Below, piece by piece: positions 1 through 8,858 of a stretch of 64,000 bases of DNA. The notes beneath the pieces are model-generated. The model was not told the origin of the DNA and made no database searches. It saw only the letters and a list, made by a program, of their open reading frames with translations. Both the position numbers and the translations under genes were made by a program. Source of the DNA: a bacterium (Candidatus Blackallbacteria) CG13_big_fil_rev_8_21_14_2_50_49_14 (GTDB taxonomy: Bacteria > Cyanobacteriota > Sericytochromatia > UBA7694). Positions within the stretch are counted from its first letter, which is position 1. Every line of letters begins with the position of its first letter. The DNA lies in contig PFGG01000005.1 in the NCBI GenBank assembly GCA_002783405.1, positions 35,382 through 99,381 on the forward strand, written 5' to 3'.

Positions 1-3000
1 TGGCAGCTGCTTGCAGATGAGCAGGTGACGGCTTTAAGTTTGACACCTTCTGCTTTGCGGGCGCTTTTGCCTTTTCTGAAGAAAGCAACTCAAAACCCTC
101 CCTTGCGATGGCTGATCTTAAGTGGTGAAAAATTAGAAACGCAATTGCTCAAGCCCTGGTTTGCACATTTTCAGGATCAGGTCAAGGTTTATAATAGCTA
201 CGGCATTACCGAAACGACGGTCTTTGTCAGTTTTGCTGAAGTTTTGCCAAGCGATCTCCAAGCGAGGGGAGGCAGTCCGATCGGGCATGCTTTGGCTGAT
301 CTTGGTCTCTGTTTGATGGGAAACAATCAGCAGCCTGTTCCAGCAGGTGTTGCCGGAGAAATTTGGGTGAGAGGTGCTGGCCTGGCCCAAGCCTATTTTG
401 AAAATCCAGAACTGACGGCACAAAGATTCATCGATTCTGGCTCTGTACGCTGGTACCGCAGCGGGGATTTTGCAAGAGCAGACTTATCTGGCCAACTGCA
501 TTATTTGAAGCGTCGCGATACCCAGTTTAAGATCAGGGGCTATCGCATGGAAGCAGCAGAAATTGAAAAGGCTCTTCTCAGCCTTCAAGAGATTCAGGTC
601 GTGAAAGTCTTGCTGCGTGAATGGGCAGGTCAAACCCGCCTGATGGCCTATTGGAATGGCGAGCCTCTTGAAGACAAGGTCTTGCGCGAAAGGCTGAAAA
701 AACGCCTGCCTTTGCCTTTAATTCCGGAATTCTTTTTCAGGCTTGAGCAGTGGCCGCTAAACCAAAATGGCAAACTGGACCTTCAGGCCTTGCCCTTGCC
801 AACTGCTTCTTTTAGTGAGTTTCAGTACGCCCTCTCCACGGAAGTAAAACTGCAGTCCTTGCTTTCAGAATTGAGTGGAAAAGCCCTGGATCCCGAACAC
901 AATTTTATGGATCAGGGGCTTCACTCCCTCATCTTGGTTGAGGCGCAACACAAAATTCAATCTGAATTTGGAATCGAGCTTGCGCTCACCGATTTGTTCC
1001 AATTCCCCAATTTGCACAGCCTGGCACAGGAGATTGAGCGACGCATTCGGCCTGTGATCCAGAAACAGAGGTTGCCAGAGGCGCGCACTGAACATCTGTC
1101 TCCTGAAGAGCCGATTGCAATCATTGCCATGACAGGTCGCTTTCCGGGGGCTGATTCAGTAGCAGCCCTTTGGGAAATGCTAAAAGCAGGAAAGACAGGA
1201 CTCACTGAAATCAATCGTGAAGCATTGCGCGCTCAAGGGCTGCCAAACGAAGAACTCGAAGACCCAAACTATGTCTCTGTAACAGGTCTGCTTCAGGATT
1301 TCAAAAGCTTTGACCCGGCTTGTTTCGGTCTGAGTGCAAGTGAAGCCAGAATCATGGATCCCCAGCAAAGACTGCTCTTGGAACAAGCTTTTGTGACACT
1401 CGAAGCGGCGGGGTATGGTCATTTAGAAGAAAAACAGTCCTGTGGGGTTTTTGTAAGCGGGGGCATCAGCCGATACTTGCTCTTTCATTTATTGCAAGCG
1501 CAGGCTTCACACGATCCGATTCAGCCCATGCAGGTTTTGCTGGGCAATGACAAGGATTATCTCGCCACCCGAATCGCTTATCATCTGAATTTAGACGGGC
1601 CGGCCCTCTCTATTCAAACAGCCTGCTCCAGTTCCTTGGTGGCCCTGCATACGGCCTGCCAAAGTTTGCGCAGCCAGGAATGTGAAATGGCCTTGGTGGG
1701 GGGGGTTAGTTTGGATCCTGATCCAGCCGGTTATCTTTACCAGGCGGGCGGCATTTATTCCAAGGATGGCAACTGTCATCCCTTTGCCGAGGATGCGAGT
1801 GGGATTGTCGGCGGAAGTGGCGTGGCGCTTGTGCTTCTCAAACCGCTCTCTTCTGCCCTGCGCGATCGGGATACGGTCTTGGCTGAAATCAGGGGCACGG
1901 CGCTCAACAATGATGCCAAAGACAAAGCAGGTTTTACGGCACCCGGTTTAAGTGGGCAGGTTCAGGTTTTGCAGGCCTGCCTGCAGGCTGCCCATTTAAA
2001 ACCCGAAGCAATTCGCTATTTAGAAGCACATGGAACGGGCACCGCCTTGGGAGATGCAATCGAAGTAGCCGCCTTGAAACAGGCTTGGGTTTCTGAAACG
2101 AATCGAAAACCTTGGTGTGCCATGGGTTCTGTCAAGGCAAATCTAGGCCATTTGGATGCTGCCGCTGGGATTGCAGGATTGATCAAAGCCGTTTTGGTAT
2201 TAAAACACCGTCAAATTCCGGCGCAACCCAATTTTTCTTCTCCCAGCTCCCGAATTGATTGGAAAAATCTTCCGGTTTACCCCGCTTCGCAGTTTCAGGA
2301 TTTGCCTGCAAACGAAACGCTCTTTGCCGCTGTCAGCAGTTTTGGCATAGGGGGAACCAATGTCCACGCGATTTTAGCTTCAGCTGAACCCCGTGCTTTT
2401 CAAGCCCCTCGCCGCGCCCCCGAACTTTTGCTCTTTTCTGCGCGTTCGGAAAAACAGTTGCACAGGCTGCAAAAAGATTTACATGACTGGACTGAAAACC
2501 AGGCAGAAGTCAATCTCCAGGATTTGGCCTATACCCTGCGCCAGGGAAGAAAACACAATACTTGGCGAAGTTTTTGCGTGGCCTCTGATGCTGTTGAAGC
2601 CGCAGAGAAGCTGATGGCACCGCTTCGAACCCAGGCTGCCAGTGACTCTCCATTGATTGGGCTTTGCCCTGGTTTAGGGTCTCAGGGCGGTGCCTTGGCT
2701 GCTGAACTATGCCAAAGCCTTCCCGTGTTTCGCGAGAAGATCGACTCTGCCCTTGCAGAGCTGGTCTCGCTTGATGAACCGCTTGCGGAGCGCATCCAAT
2801 GCGCTCTGTTAGAAGGCCTGCCTGATTCTGAACTGGCCCGCCCCACGCTGATGCAGCCTTTGATTTTTCTCTTGACCTGGGCCATGGGCGAAACCTGGAA
2901 AACCGTGGGCGTGAAACCGGCTGTCTATTTCGGGCATAGTTTTGGCGAATATGCTGCACTTTGTTTGGGCGGGTGGGTTTCGTTTGAAGCACTTTTGCCG

Positions 3001-5979
3001 ATGGTGCTCAGAAGAGCCCAATATTTTGAAAATTTCAAGGGCTTCACATGGGCCGTGCTCACTTCTGCAGAGAAACTGCAACCGCTTCTGACAGGGGATC
3101 TGAAAATTGCGGCCTATAATGGTGCCGAACATCTAACGGTCTCGGGTTCAGACGAATGGCAGGAAGCTTTTCGAAGTACCCTTCAGGCGAAGGGAATTCG
3201 CGCGATAGCACTGAAAATCCCCCACCTCGTTCATCACCCCCTATTGGCTGAGGCACTCGAACCGTTTTTTGAACAAATGGCGAATTTGCCTTACCAGCAG
3301 GGGCATACCCCTGTGCTTTCAAGTTTTTCCGCTCAGCCCCTGTCTCTTGAAGACTTGTCTTCGAAAGCCTATTGGCGCAATCAAACGCTGGAACCTGTTC
3401 AATTTTATCGGGCATGGAAAGCCCTGCTTGCATCTGGAAGAGTCAGAACCCTTGAAATCGGGCCCGGAAAGAGTTTAAGTGCCCTGATCCGCTCTGAAGC
3501 AGAAGCTGCCTGGCAGAGTTTCAATGAAAGGGGGGCGTATTCGGCTTGGTTGAAGAGTTTGGGCTTGCTCTGGCAGGCCGGGTTTCGCTTGAATTTCAAT
3601 CCGATTGAAGCCAGTCAGTCAGGCAGAAGAATTCCTGTGCCAGGTACCCCCTTTGAGAAACAGGTCTATTGGGTTGATTCCACCCCAATTCAGCAGCCTT
3701 TGCAACGACGTCCCCTTTCCGATTGGTTTTCTGGGGTGAGTTGGAGACGGGTGGCTTTGCCCGAAGCAAAGCCTGCTTCAAATTTTCACGGTCTCTGGCT
3801 TTATGCGGGGCCAATGCTACCGAAGGATGCTTTGGGAGAAACCCAGGCTTTGCCGCAGGAGCTTGGTGCATGGGACTGCTTAAGCGAAAAATTGGGCAGT
3901 GCTCCGCAGTGTTTGCTCGATCTACGTGCCCTTACGTTTGAGATTGAGTCTCAGGTTTGGCAAGTGATTGCGGGTCTGCAGCGCTTGTTGAAACTGCCAA
4001 GCTTGGCTTTAATTGTGCTTTTGCCACCTGTACACAGTGTGACAGGGACTGAATTGCAGCTTTTTCCTGAATGGGCTCTTTTGTTAGGCTTTCTGAGGGT
4101 TTTGCCCAAAGAATATCCGGGTTGGAAAACCACTTGGATTGAGGTTGAAGCTGAGCGGATTTTTTCACAGGCAAACCTCTTGGGGCTGATACAGCTCAGG
4201 CCTGAATTTTATGCCATTCGGGGTGTTTGGGCTTGGGAACCTGTTCTCTCGCCGCTTGAAACCCAGCCCGAACAAACGCTGCCAGCGGGGGCCTGGCTGG
4301 TCAGTGGGGCACGCGGAGAAATCGGCAGGGCCTTGTTGGCGGGTGTGCCCTCGCAAGCGAGCCTGGTCTTCATCGCGCGGAGTTTGTCTGGACTCTCCTC
4401 AGACGACTATCAGCGCTTTTCTTCGGTGGAATGGGTTCAAGGGGAGATTCAAACCCCTGAAACCTGGGCGTTGGCCCTTGAAAAAATCCAAAGTTTTGCT
4501 CTTCCTTTTTCGGGTGTGATTCTGGCAGCGGGAGAACACCAGCAGGTTGCCCTGGCTGAAATTTCCCAGGAGAAGCTGGCTCCTGTTTTGGCTAAGTACA
4601 GGGGCACCCAGTACCTTTTGCAGGCCTTAAAAAAGCGCAGACTCAAACCCGAAAGAATTTTGCTCGCCTCGGCGCTCAGCAGTTTAGAAGGGCAATTGGG
4701 CGAAGGCGGCTATACCTTGGTACATACGGCTTTGTCAGCCCTTTCTGAAGCTGCCTGGAACCAGGGCATCGCCCTTCAGGCGGTTCACTGGGGCAGTTGG
4801 AAAGAAGGGGGAATGGCCTTCAGGGCCTTGGCTCACTTGCCCTCGCGTTTGCGGGTTCTGCAAGAAAAAATCGTGAATTTGGGCATACGAAGGGCAGAGG
4901 GGCCAGAACTCTTGCGCCGTCTTTGGAGTGTGAATGCCCCCCAAGTGGTGGTGAGCCCCTTGGCGCCAGAAAGTTTAAGGGCCTGGGGGGCAAGGGTTCA
5001 TGAAAATATGGGGGGCTCTGAAAGGGAGTCCCGGCCTGAATTGGCACCTGCGCAACTCCCCCAATCTGAATTGGAACAGCGCCTGGCTGAGATTTGGTCT
5101 CAGGTTTTGGGCGTTGCGCCGATTGGCCGCGATGAAACCTGGCAGAGTTTGGGGGGAGATTCACTGCTCGCACTGCAAATTCGGGATCTGCTTTCCTCCC
5201 AGTGGGAGCGCTCATTTCCTCCCTCGCTCTTGTTTTCCGGCACAACGATCTCCAGTCTTGCCGAATGGATTGAAACTGAGCCTGGCTCCTCGGTTTTGGT
5301 GAAATTGAATGGCCAGAACCAGGGGCTTCCCTTCTTTTGCGTGCATGCGATTTCGGGGACGGTTTTTCCTTTCCAGGGTTTGGCAAGAGAATTTTCTTCA
5401 CCCTTTTATGCGCTACAGGCCCAAGGGCTGTGTGGAAAATCTCCCCATACCCGCATTGAGGCCATGGCTGCCAGCTATTTGGAGCAGGTTTTGCAGACCC
5501 AGCCCTCAGGCAGTTTGTGGCTGGGGGGCTGGTCTTTTGGCGCCTTGGTGGCTTTTGAAATGGCACGTCAGGCACTTGCTTTGGGACGCAGTGTGCATGA
5601 ATTGGTGCTGGTGGATATGCCCTTGCCTCCGCCAGGCAGGGTTTTGGCTGAAACAGAGGTGCGGGCACGCTTTGAAATGGAAATGCAGAAACTGAAACTT
5701 GAAAGTGCATCGGCTGGCAGCAGCTTCGATCTGCTCTATCAGGTATTTGAGGCCAATTTGTCTGCTGCCTCACATTTTCAACCCGTACGCCTGGAAATTC
5801 CTGCCTGCTTATTGGTGGCAGAAACAGGTCTGGCGATTCAGGATCCTCGGGTGGGAGCTGGATGGCAGACTTACCTGCCTCAGATTCAAACCCTCACCCT
5901 GACAGGAGATCATTATTCGATTTTGGAAAGCCCAGGAAAAGAACAACTGATCTCTGCTTTGCAAGCGAGGAAGGCATGA
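1..5979 (+). CDS. Hybrid NRPS/PKS, 5'-truncated (A-PCP-KS-AT-KR-ACP-TE)
   Basis: The frame is open from base 1, so the gene begins upstream of the window. Domains in order: the C-terminal part of an adenylation domain (YGITETT, YRSGDF and NQNGKLD motifs); a peptidyl carrier (DQGLHSL, Ser codon 925-927); a ketosynthase with active-site Cys in TACSSS (codon 1624-1626) and His in EAHGTGT (2029-2031) and NLGHLDAAAG; an acyltransferase with GHSFGEY (Ser 2938-2940) and HLVHHP, closer to the malonyl-type HAFH than to YASH; a ketoreductase with a GARGEIG nucleotide loop and Ser/Tyr (GGYTLVH) catalytic region; an acyl carrier (GGDSLLAL, Ser 5161-5163); and a thioesterase with GWSFG (Ser 5533-5535) and a late GDHYS His. 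This final module should load an amino acid, add one malonyl unit, reduce the keto group and release the chain. The gene downstream follows after 13 bases. Confidence 0.95.
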   Translation, partial: WQLLADEQVTALSLTPSALRALLPFLKKATQNPPLRWLILSGEKLETQLLKPWFAHFQDQVKVYNSYGITETTVFVSFAEVLPSDLQARGGSPIGHALADLGLCLMGNNQQPVPAGVAGEIWVRGAGLAQAYFENPELTAQRFIDSGSVRWYRSGDFARADLSGQLHYLKRRDTQFKIRGYRMEAAEIEKALLSLQEIQVVKVLLREWAGQTRLMAYWNGEPLEDKVLRERLKKRLPLPLIPEFFFRLEQWPLNQNGKLDLQALPLPTASFSEFQYALSTEVKLQSLLSELSGKALDPEHNFMDQGLHSLILVEAQHKIQSEFGIELALTDLFQFPNLHSLAQEIERRIRPVIQKQRLPEARTEHLSPEEPIAIIAMTGRFPGADSVAALWEMLKAGKTGLTEINREALRAQGLPNEELEDPNYVSVTGLLQDFKSFDPACFGLSASEARIMDPQQRLLLEQAFVTLEAAGYGHLEEKQSCGVFVSGGISRYLLFHLLQAQASHDPIQPMQVLLGNDKDYLATRIAYHLNLDGPALSIQTACSSSLVALHTACQSLRSQECEMALVGGVSLDPDPAGYLYQAGGIYSKDGNCHPFAEDASGIVGGSGVALVLLKPLSSALRDRDTVLAEIRGTALNNDAKDKAGFTAPGLSGQVQVLQACLQAAHLKPEAIRYLEAHGTGTALGDAIEVAALKQAWVSETNRKPWCAMGSVKANLGHLDAAAGIAGLIKAVLVLKHRQIPAQPNFSSPSSRIDWKNLPVYPASQFQDLPANETLFAAVSSFGIGGTNVHAILASAEPRAFQAPRRAPELLLFSARSEKQLHRLQKDLHDWTENQAEVNLQDLAYTLRQGRKHNTWRSFCVASDAVEAAEKLMAPLRTQAASDSPLIGLCPGLGSQGGALAAELCQSLPVFREKIDSALAELVSLDEPLAERIQCALLEGLPDSELARPTLMQPLIFLLTWAMGETWKTVGVKPAVYFGHSFGEYAALCLGGWVSFEALLPMVLRRAQYFENFKGFTWAVLTSAEKLQPLLTGDLKIAAYNGAEHLTVSGSDEWQEAFRSTLQAKGIRAIALKIPHLVHHPLLAEALEPFFEQMANLPYQQGHTPVLSSFSAQPLSLEDLSSKAYWRNQTLEPVQFYRAWKALLASGRVRTLEIGPGKSLSALIRSEAEAAWQSFNERGAYSAWLKSLGLLWQAGFRLNFNPIEASQSGRRIPVPGTPFEKQVYWVDSTPIQQPLQRRPLSDWFSGVSWRRVALPEAKPASNFHGLWLYAGPMLPKDALGETQALPQELGAWDCLSEKLGSAPQCLLDLRALTFEIESQVWQVIAGLQRLLKLPSLALIVLLPPVHSVTGTELQLFPEWALLLGFLRVLPKEYPGWKTTWIEVEAERIFSQANLLGLIQLRPEFYAIRGVWAWEPVLSPLETQPEQTLPAGAWLVSGARGEIGRALLAGVPSQASLVFIARSLSGLSSDDYQRFSSVEWVQGEIQTPETWALALEKIQSFALPFSGVILAAGEHQQVALAEISQEKLAPVLAKYRGTQYLLQALKKRRLKPERILLASALSSLEGQLGEGGYTLVHTALSALSEAAWNQGIALQAVHWGSWKEGGMAFRALAHLPSRLRVLQEKIVNLGIRRAEGPELLRRLWSVNAPQVVVSPLAPESLRAWGARVHENMGGSERESRPELAPAQLPQSELEQRLAEIWSQVLGVAPIGRDETWQSLGGDSLLALQIRDLLSSQWERSFPPSLLFSGTTISSLAEWIETEPGSSVLVKLNGQNQGLPFFCVHAISGTVFPFQGLAREFSSPFYALQAQGLCGKSPHTRIEAMAASYLEQVLQTQPSGSLWLGGWSFGALVAFEMARQALALGRSVHELVLVDMPLPPPGRVLAETEVRARFEMEMQKLKLESASAGSSFDLLYQVFEANLSAASHFQPVRLEIPACLLVAETGLAIQDPRVGAGWQTYLPQIQTLTLTGDHYSILESPGKEQLISALQARKA

Positions 5980-5992
5980 GAAAGGAAAAGAA

Positions 5993-7171
5993 ATGACGCA
6001 ATTGATAGAAACAGAAGCATGGGTCTTGCACCCTGGCATGAGTGCTCAAGCGGAACCCGCACATTTGGTTAAAGAAAACTTTGTGTTGCCCTCTCGCCGT
6101 GAGCGAGATATTTTGGTTGAACCCTTGTTTGGCTGTTGGGAAGCCAATATGGGGCATGCCTTGGAGCGTCTTCCGATTGATGTCTGCAAGCAGCGCAAAG
6201 AAGCAAAAGTCGTGGTTGGCAATGCAGGTGTGGTCAGAATCTTGGATACCTATTCTCAAAACGCGCGCTTGAAACCCGGTCAGATATGCATGTTGCTTTC
6301 AGCGGCCTGGCCCAGTGGCCACAGGGCTGCCTGGCCAGATAACTTTGCCCGAGCGGCCCATGGCTATGATGCGCCGGGTACGGTCGGGCTTTTGGCAAAA
6401 CAGACCTGGATTCCCGAACCGCAATTGCTTCCCATTTCTGAAAACAGTCGTTTAAGTTTGCCTGAATGGGCTGCTTTTTCCCTGCGCTATGTGACAGCCT
6501 GGGCCAATTGGAAATTGGCACACGGCACCTACCGTTTGATGCAGGATGAGCGCGAAGACCCCCAGCCCAGGCTATTGGCCTGGGGGGGAGGGGTCTCTTT
6601 GGGCATTGCTGAATTGGCGCGGGATGCTGGTTACCGTTGTGCCATGTTGGCTTCTGGTCAAGAGCGCTTGGCGCTGTTAAAGAAACAGGGTTTAAAGGCC
6701 CTGGATCGGCAGCCTTTTAAGGATTTGGATTTTAACCCCAAGCGTTATCAGCAGGATACAGAGTATAAAATGCGCTATCTGACAGCAGAAAAAGCCTTTT
6801 GTGAACTGATTCAGGAGTGGTCAGAAGGAAAAGGGGCTGCGATTGCCATTGATCTGATTGGCGAGCCCGTCTTTAGAGCCACGCTCAAAGTCTTGGGCTG
6901 GCCCGGGGTGATTTCAACGGCAGGCTGGAAAGAAGGCATGAATATTTCCTTGAACCGTGCCTTGGAGTGTATGGCGTACCACCAGCATTTACACACCCAC
7001 TATGCCCGTCCCAGAGAGGCGATGGAGGCCATGCAATATGCTGAAACCAAGCATTGGAAACCCAGTCTCGATCAGAAAATCTATGCCTGGGATCAACTGC
7101 CTGAATTGGTAGAAGACTATCGCAAGGGGCAGACAGGCTATTTTCCGATCTTCAGCGTCAATCCTGTTTAA
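5993..7171 (+). CDS. Medium-chain dehydrogenase/reductase family protein, tandem to NRPS/PKS
   Basis: 392 residues resembling zinc-independent MDR enzymes (quinone oxidoreductase or crotonyl-CoA reductase-like). A GroES-like N-terminal part is followed by a Rossmann domain with an AWGGGVSLGIAEL nucleotide-binding turn around residue 200. No catalytic or structural zinc cysteine cluster is visible. The ATG lies 13 bases after the PKS stop with AAAGGAAAAG as ribosome-binding site, so it is very likely co-transcribed. In that setting it may act as a tailoring or trans-acting enoyl reductase, or supply an extender unit; this is inferred from context only. The substrate is unknown. Confidence 0.8.
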   Translation: MTQLIETEAWVLHPGMSAQAEPAHLVKENFVLPSRRERDILVEPLFGCWEANMGHALERLPIDVCKQRKEAKVVVGNAGVVRILDTYSQNARLKPGQICMLLSAAWPSGHRAAWPDNFARAAHGYDAPGTVGLLAKQTWIPEPQLLPISENSRLSLPEWAAFSLRYVTAWANWKLAHGTYRLMQDEREDPQPRLLAWGGGVSLGIAELARDAGYRCAMLASGQERLALLKKQGLKALDRQPFKDLDFNPKRYQQDTEYKMRYLTAEKAFCELIQEWSEGKGAAIAIDLIGEPVFRATLKVLGWPGVISTAGWKEGMNISLNRALECMAYHQHLHTHYARPREAMEAMQYAETKHWKPSLDQKIYAWDQLPELVEDYRKGQTGYFPIFSVNPV

Positions 7172-7224
7172 ACGTTCAGCGTTTCACAGAGCGTCGCTCC
7201 TTATTTTTGAGCGGAATAGGATGC

Positions 7225-7962
7225 TCAGGGGGAGGCTGAACCACGCTTAAGCAGTTCGCGTGCTGTGACCATTTTCCAACCCTCTGTTTTGAGCGCTTTC
7301 AGCAGTTTGGGCAAAGCCTCAAAAGACTTTGAATAATTGCCCATGGGGTGAAGCAGCAAAACCGAACCGGGGTGAATGTTTTGAAGCGTCTCTTGGATCA
7401 GCCGTTCAGGATCTGTGCGCTTTGCAGGCCAATATTCAGGTTCCAAATCCCACATCAGCGTAGTGCGTTGGGTTTTGGCCAAATAAAAGGGCAGGCCAAA
7501 AAGTTTTTTTCCGTAGGGCGGGCGAAACAGAATTTTGCCCTGAAAGCCCAGCTTATGGATGAGCGCATCTGTTTTCTCGACTTCCTCAGCATAAAATTCA
7601 CGGGACTTAAACACCATACGCTGATGCGTGTAAGAATGGTTGCCGATTTCATGGCCCGCAGCGAGAATGGCCTGGGCCCAATCTGGATGCTTTTCTATTT
7701 GGGAACCCACCAGAAAAAAAGTGGCTTTCACATCTTCAGCGGCTAAGATCTTCAGAATTTCGGGGGTGCGGGCACTGGGGCCATCATCAAAGGTCAAGGC
7801 CATCACTTTTTCCTGGGTCTGAACATGAGCGATCAACTTACCTGCAACCTGATAAGAGTGGGCATTGATTAAAAAATACAATTCAATCAGGCAGCCCACG
7901 ATCAAAAAGAGCAAAAGGAGCATCAGTCGGGGAAAATATTTGCGTAAGGATTGATTGCGCAT
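7225..7962 (-). CDS. Polysaccharide deacetylase (NodB homology domain), membrane-anchored
   Basis: The NodB/CE4 motifs are all present: TFDDG (residues 57-61, the catalytic Asp and metal Asp), HSYTH (metal-binding His pair), RPPYG, and a late LLLHPM with the catalytic His. An N-terminal hydrophobic segment (about residues 13-33) should anchor it in the inner membrane with the enzyme outside. CE4 enzymes remove N-acetyl groups from peptidoglycan, chitin oligomers or exopolysaccharide; the substrate cannot be told from sequence. I chose the ATG at 7962 because AAAAGG precedes it and the membrane segment follows directly. An in-frame upstream start at 8064 would add 34 residues that look non-coding. 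Confidence 0.88.
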   Translation of the reverse strand: MRNQSLRKYFPRLMLLLLFLIVGCLIELYFLINAHSYQVAGKLIAHVQTQEKVMALTFDDGPSARTPEILKILAAEDVKATFFLVGSQIEKHPDWAQAILAAGHEIGNHSYTHQRMVFKSREFYAEEVEKTDALIHKLGFQGKILFRPPYGKKLFGLPFYLAKTQRTTLMWDLEPEYWPAKRTDPERLIQETLQNIHPGSVLLLHPMGNYSKSFEALPKLLKALKTEGWKMVTARELLKRGSASP

Positions 7963-8089
7963 AGAGCTTGAGCCTTTTCTTGATTTCGCAGTTATTCTAA
8001 CATGTCTGAAAGGCATGATTTGGATGCTAGGCGCATAGATTTGTTTCTGATAACGTGTAAGCATCTCTCTGAATTCATTGAGGATTTCT

Positions 8090-8593
8090 ATGGTCGAAGT
8101 TTCAATTCGAGAATTTCATGTTCAAGATGATCTCGTGGAATTAACCCATTTAATACATGCTGCTTATGCTCAGCATGCCGCATCTGGCAGAAAATATTGG
8201 GCCACCCACCAAAGTGTTGAAGACACGGCTTCACGTTTTGCTTCTGGTTTGGGTTATCTCGTTGAAATTGAGGAAAAAGTTTGTGGCACTGTTATTCTGC
8301 GCCCCCCGCAACCCGATTCTGAAGTTGAATTTTATCGTCAACAGGGCGTCTGGACGCTCTCTCAATTTTGTATCGATCCCAAATTTCAAGGCCAGGGCTT
8401 GGGAAAAAAACTGCATCAATTTGTACTTGAAGAGGCAAAGCAGAGGGGAGCTACACATTTGGCCTTAGATACAGCAGAATCTGCAAGTGGTTTAATTCAA
8501 ACCTATCAAGACTGGGGGTATCGAATTGTAGGGAACTGGGACTGGCGCCCCAAAACCAATTATTTGAGTGTGATTATGGCCCGGCCGATCTGA
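8090..8593 (+). CDS. GNAT family N-acetyltransferase
   Basis: 167 residues with the GNAT acetyl-CoA-binding signature in motif A: the FCIDPKFQGQGLGKKLHQFV segment carries the Q/RxxGxG/A loop. It ends with an aromatic GYRIVGNW strand typical of the family C-terminus. The ATG at 8090 is preceded by TTGAGGATTTCT, an ideally spaced GAGG site; a TTG four codons earlier would overlap that site and is unlikely. Acceptor unknown. It is divergent from the deacetylase gene, with about 130 bases between the chosen starts. Confidence 0.85.
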   Translation: MVEVSIREFHVQDDLVELTHLIHAAYAQHAASGRKYWATHQSVEDTASRFASGLGYLVEIEEKVCGTVILRPPQPDSEVEFYRQQGVWTLSQFCIDPKFQGQGLGKKLHQFVLEEAKQRGATHLALDTAESASGLIQTYQDWGYRIVGNWDWRPKTNYLSVIMARPI

Positions 8594-8790
8594 ATATTTC
8601 AAATTTCATAGCCTCACAGGCGAAATTCTTTTGGCTCATAAAGAATATTTTCTGGTCTTTTGGAGGAAATTCGGATCTGCAACCGGGCATTGAGTGCGGG
8701 CGAAGTCAAGCAAATGGCTCTTCAAGATTAATCTTTTCTGATTAAGCTTTTGACTTATCCACTTCATTATACCTATCCTGATTCAAAACT

Positions 8791-8818
8791 TTGAAACCGC
8801 TTGATTTCAGGTTAAAAT
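8791..8818 (+). promoter_or_regulatory. Sigma-70-type promoter of the aldehyde dehydrogenase gene
   Basis: TTGAAA (8791-8796), a 16-base spacer and TAAAAT (8813-8818), about 40 bases before the ATG. The same TTGAAA-N16-TAAAAT arrangement precedes the gene at 10453. Upstream at 8724-8735 is a perfect 12-base palindrome, AAGATTAATCTT. Confidence 0.6.
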
Positions 8819-8858
8819 ACTGCGAATACTTAAATTTCTCTTTGAAAGGGACTTTTTC

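Noticed and set aside
4820..5773. 317-residue minus-strand frame antisense to the PKS
   Set aside because: Pro/Gln/Arg-rich antisense shadow of the high-quality PKS ACP-TE coding region; no motif or ribosome site.
7172..7224. Possible terminator between the MDR gene and the deacetylase gene
   Set aside because: Only a 5-bp stem with a one-base loop (GAGCG-T-CGCTC) could be drawn, which cannot fold.
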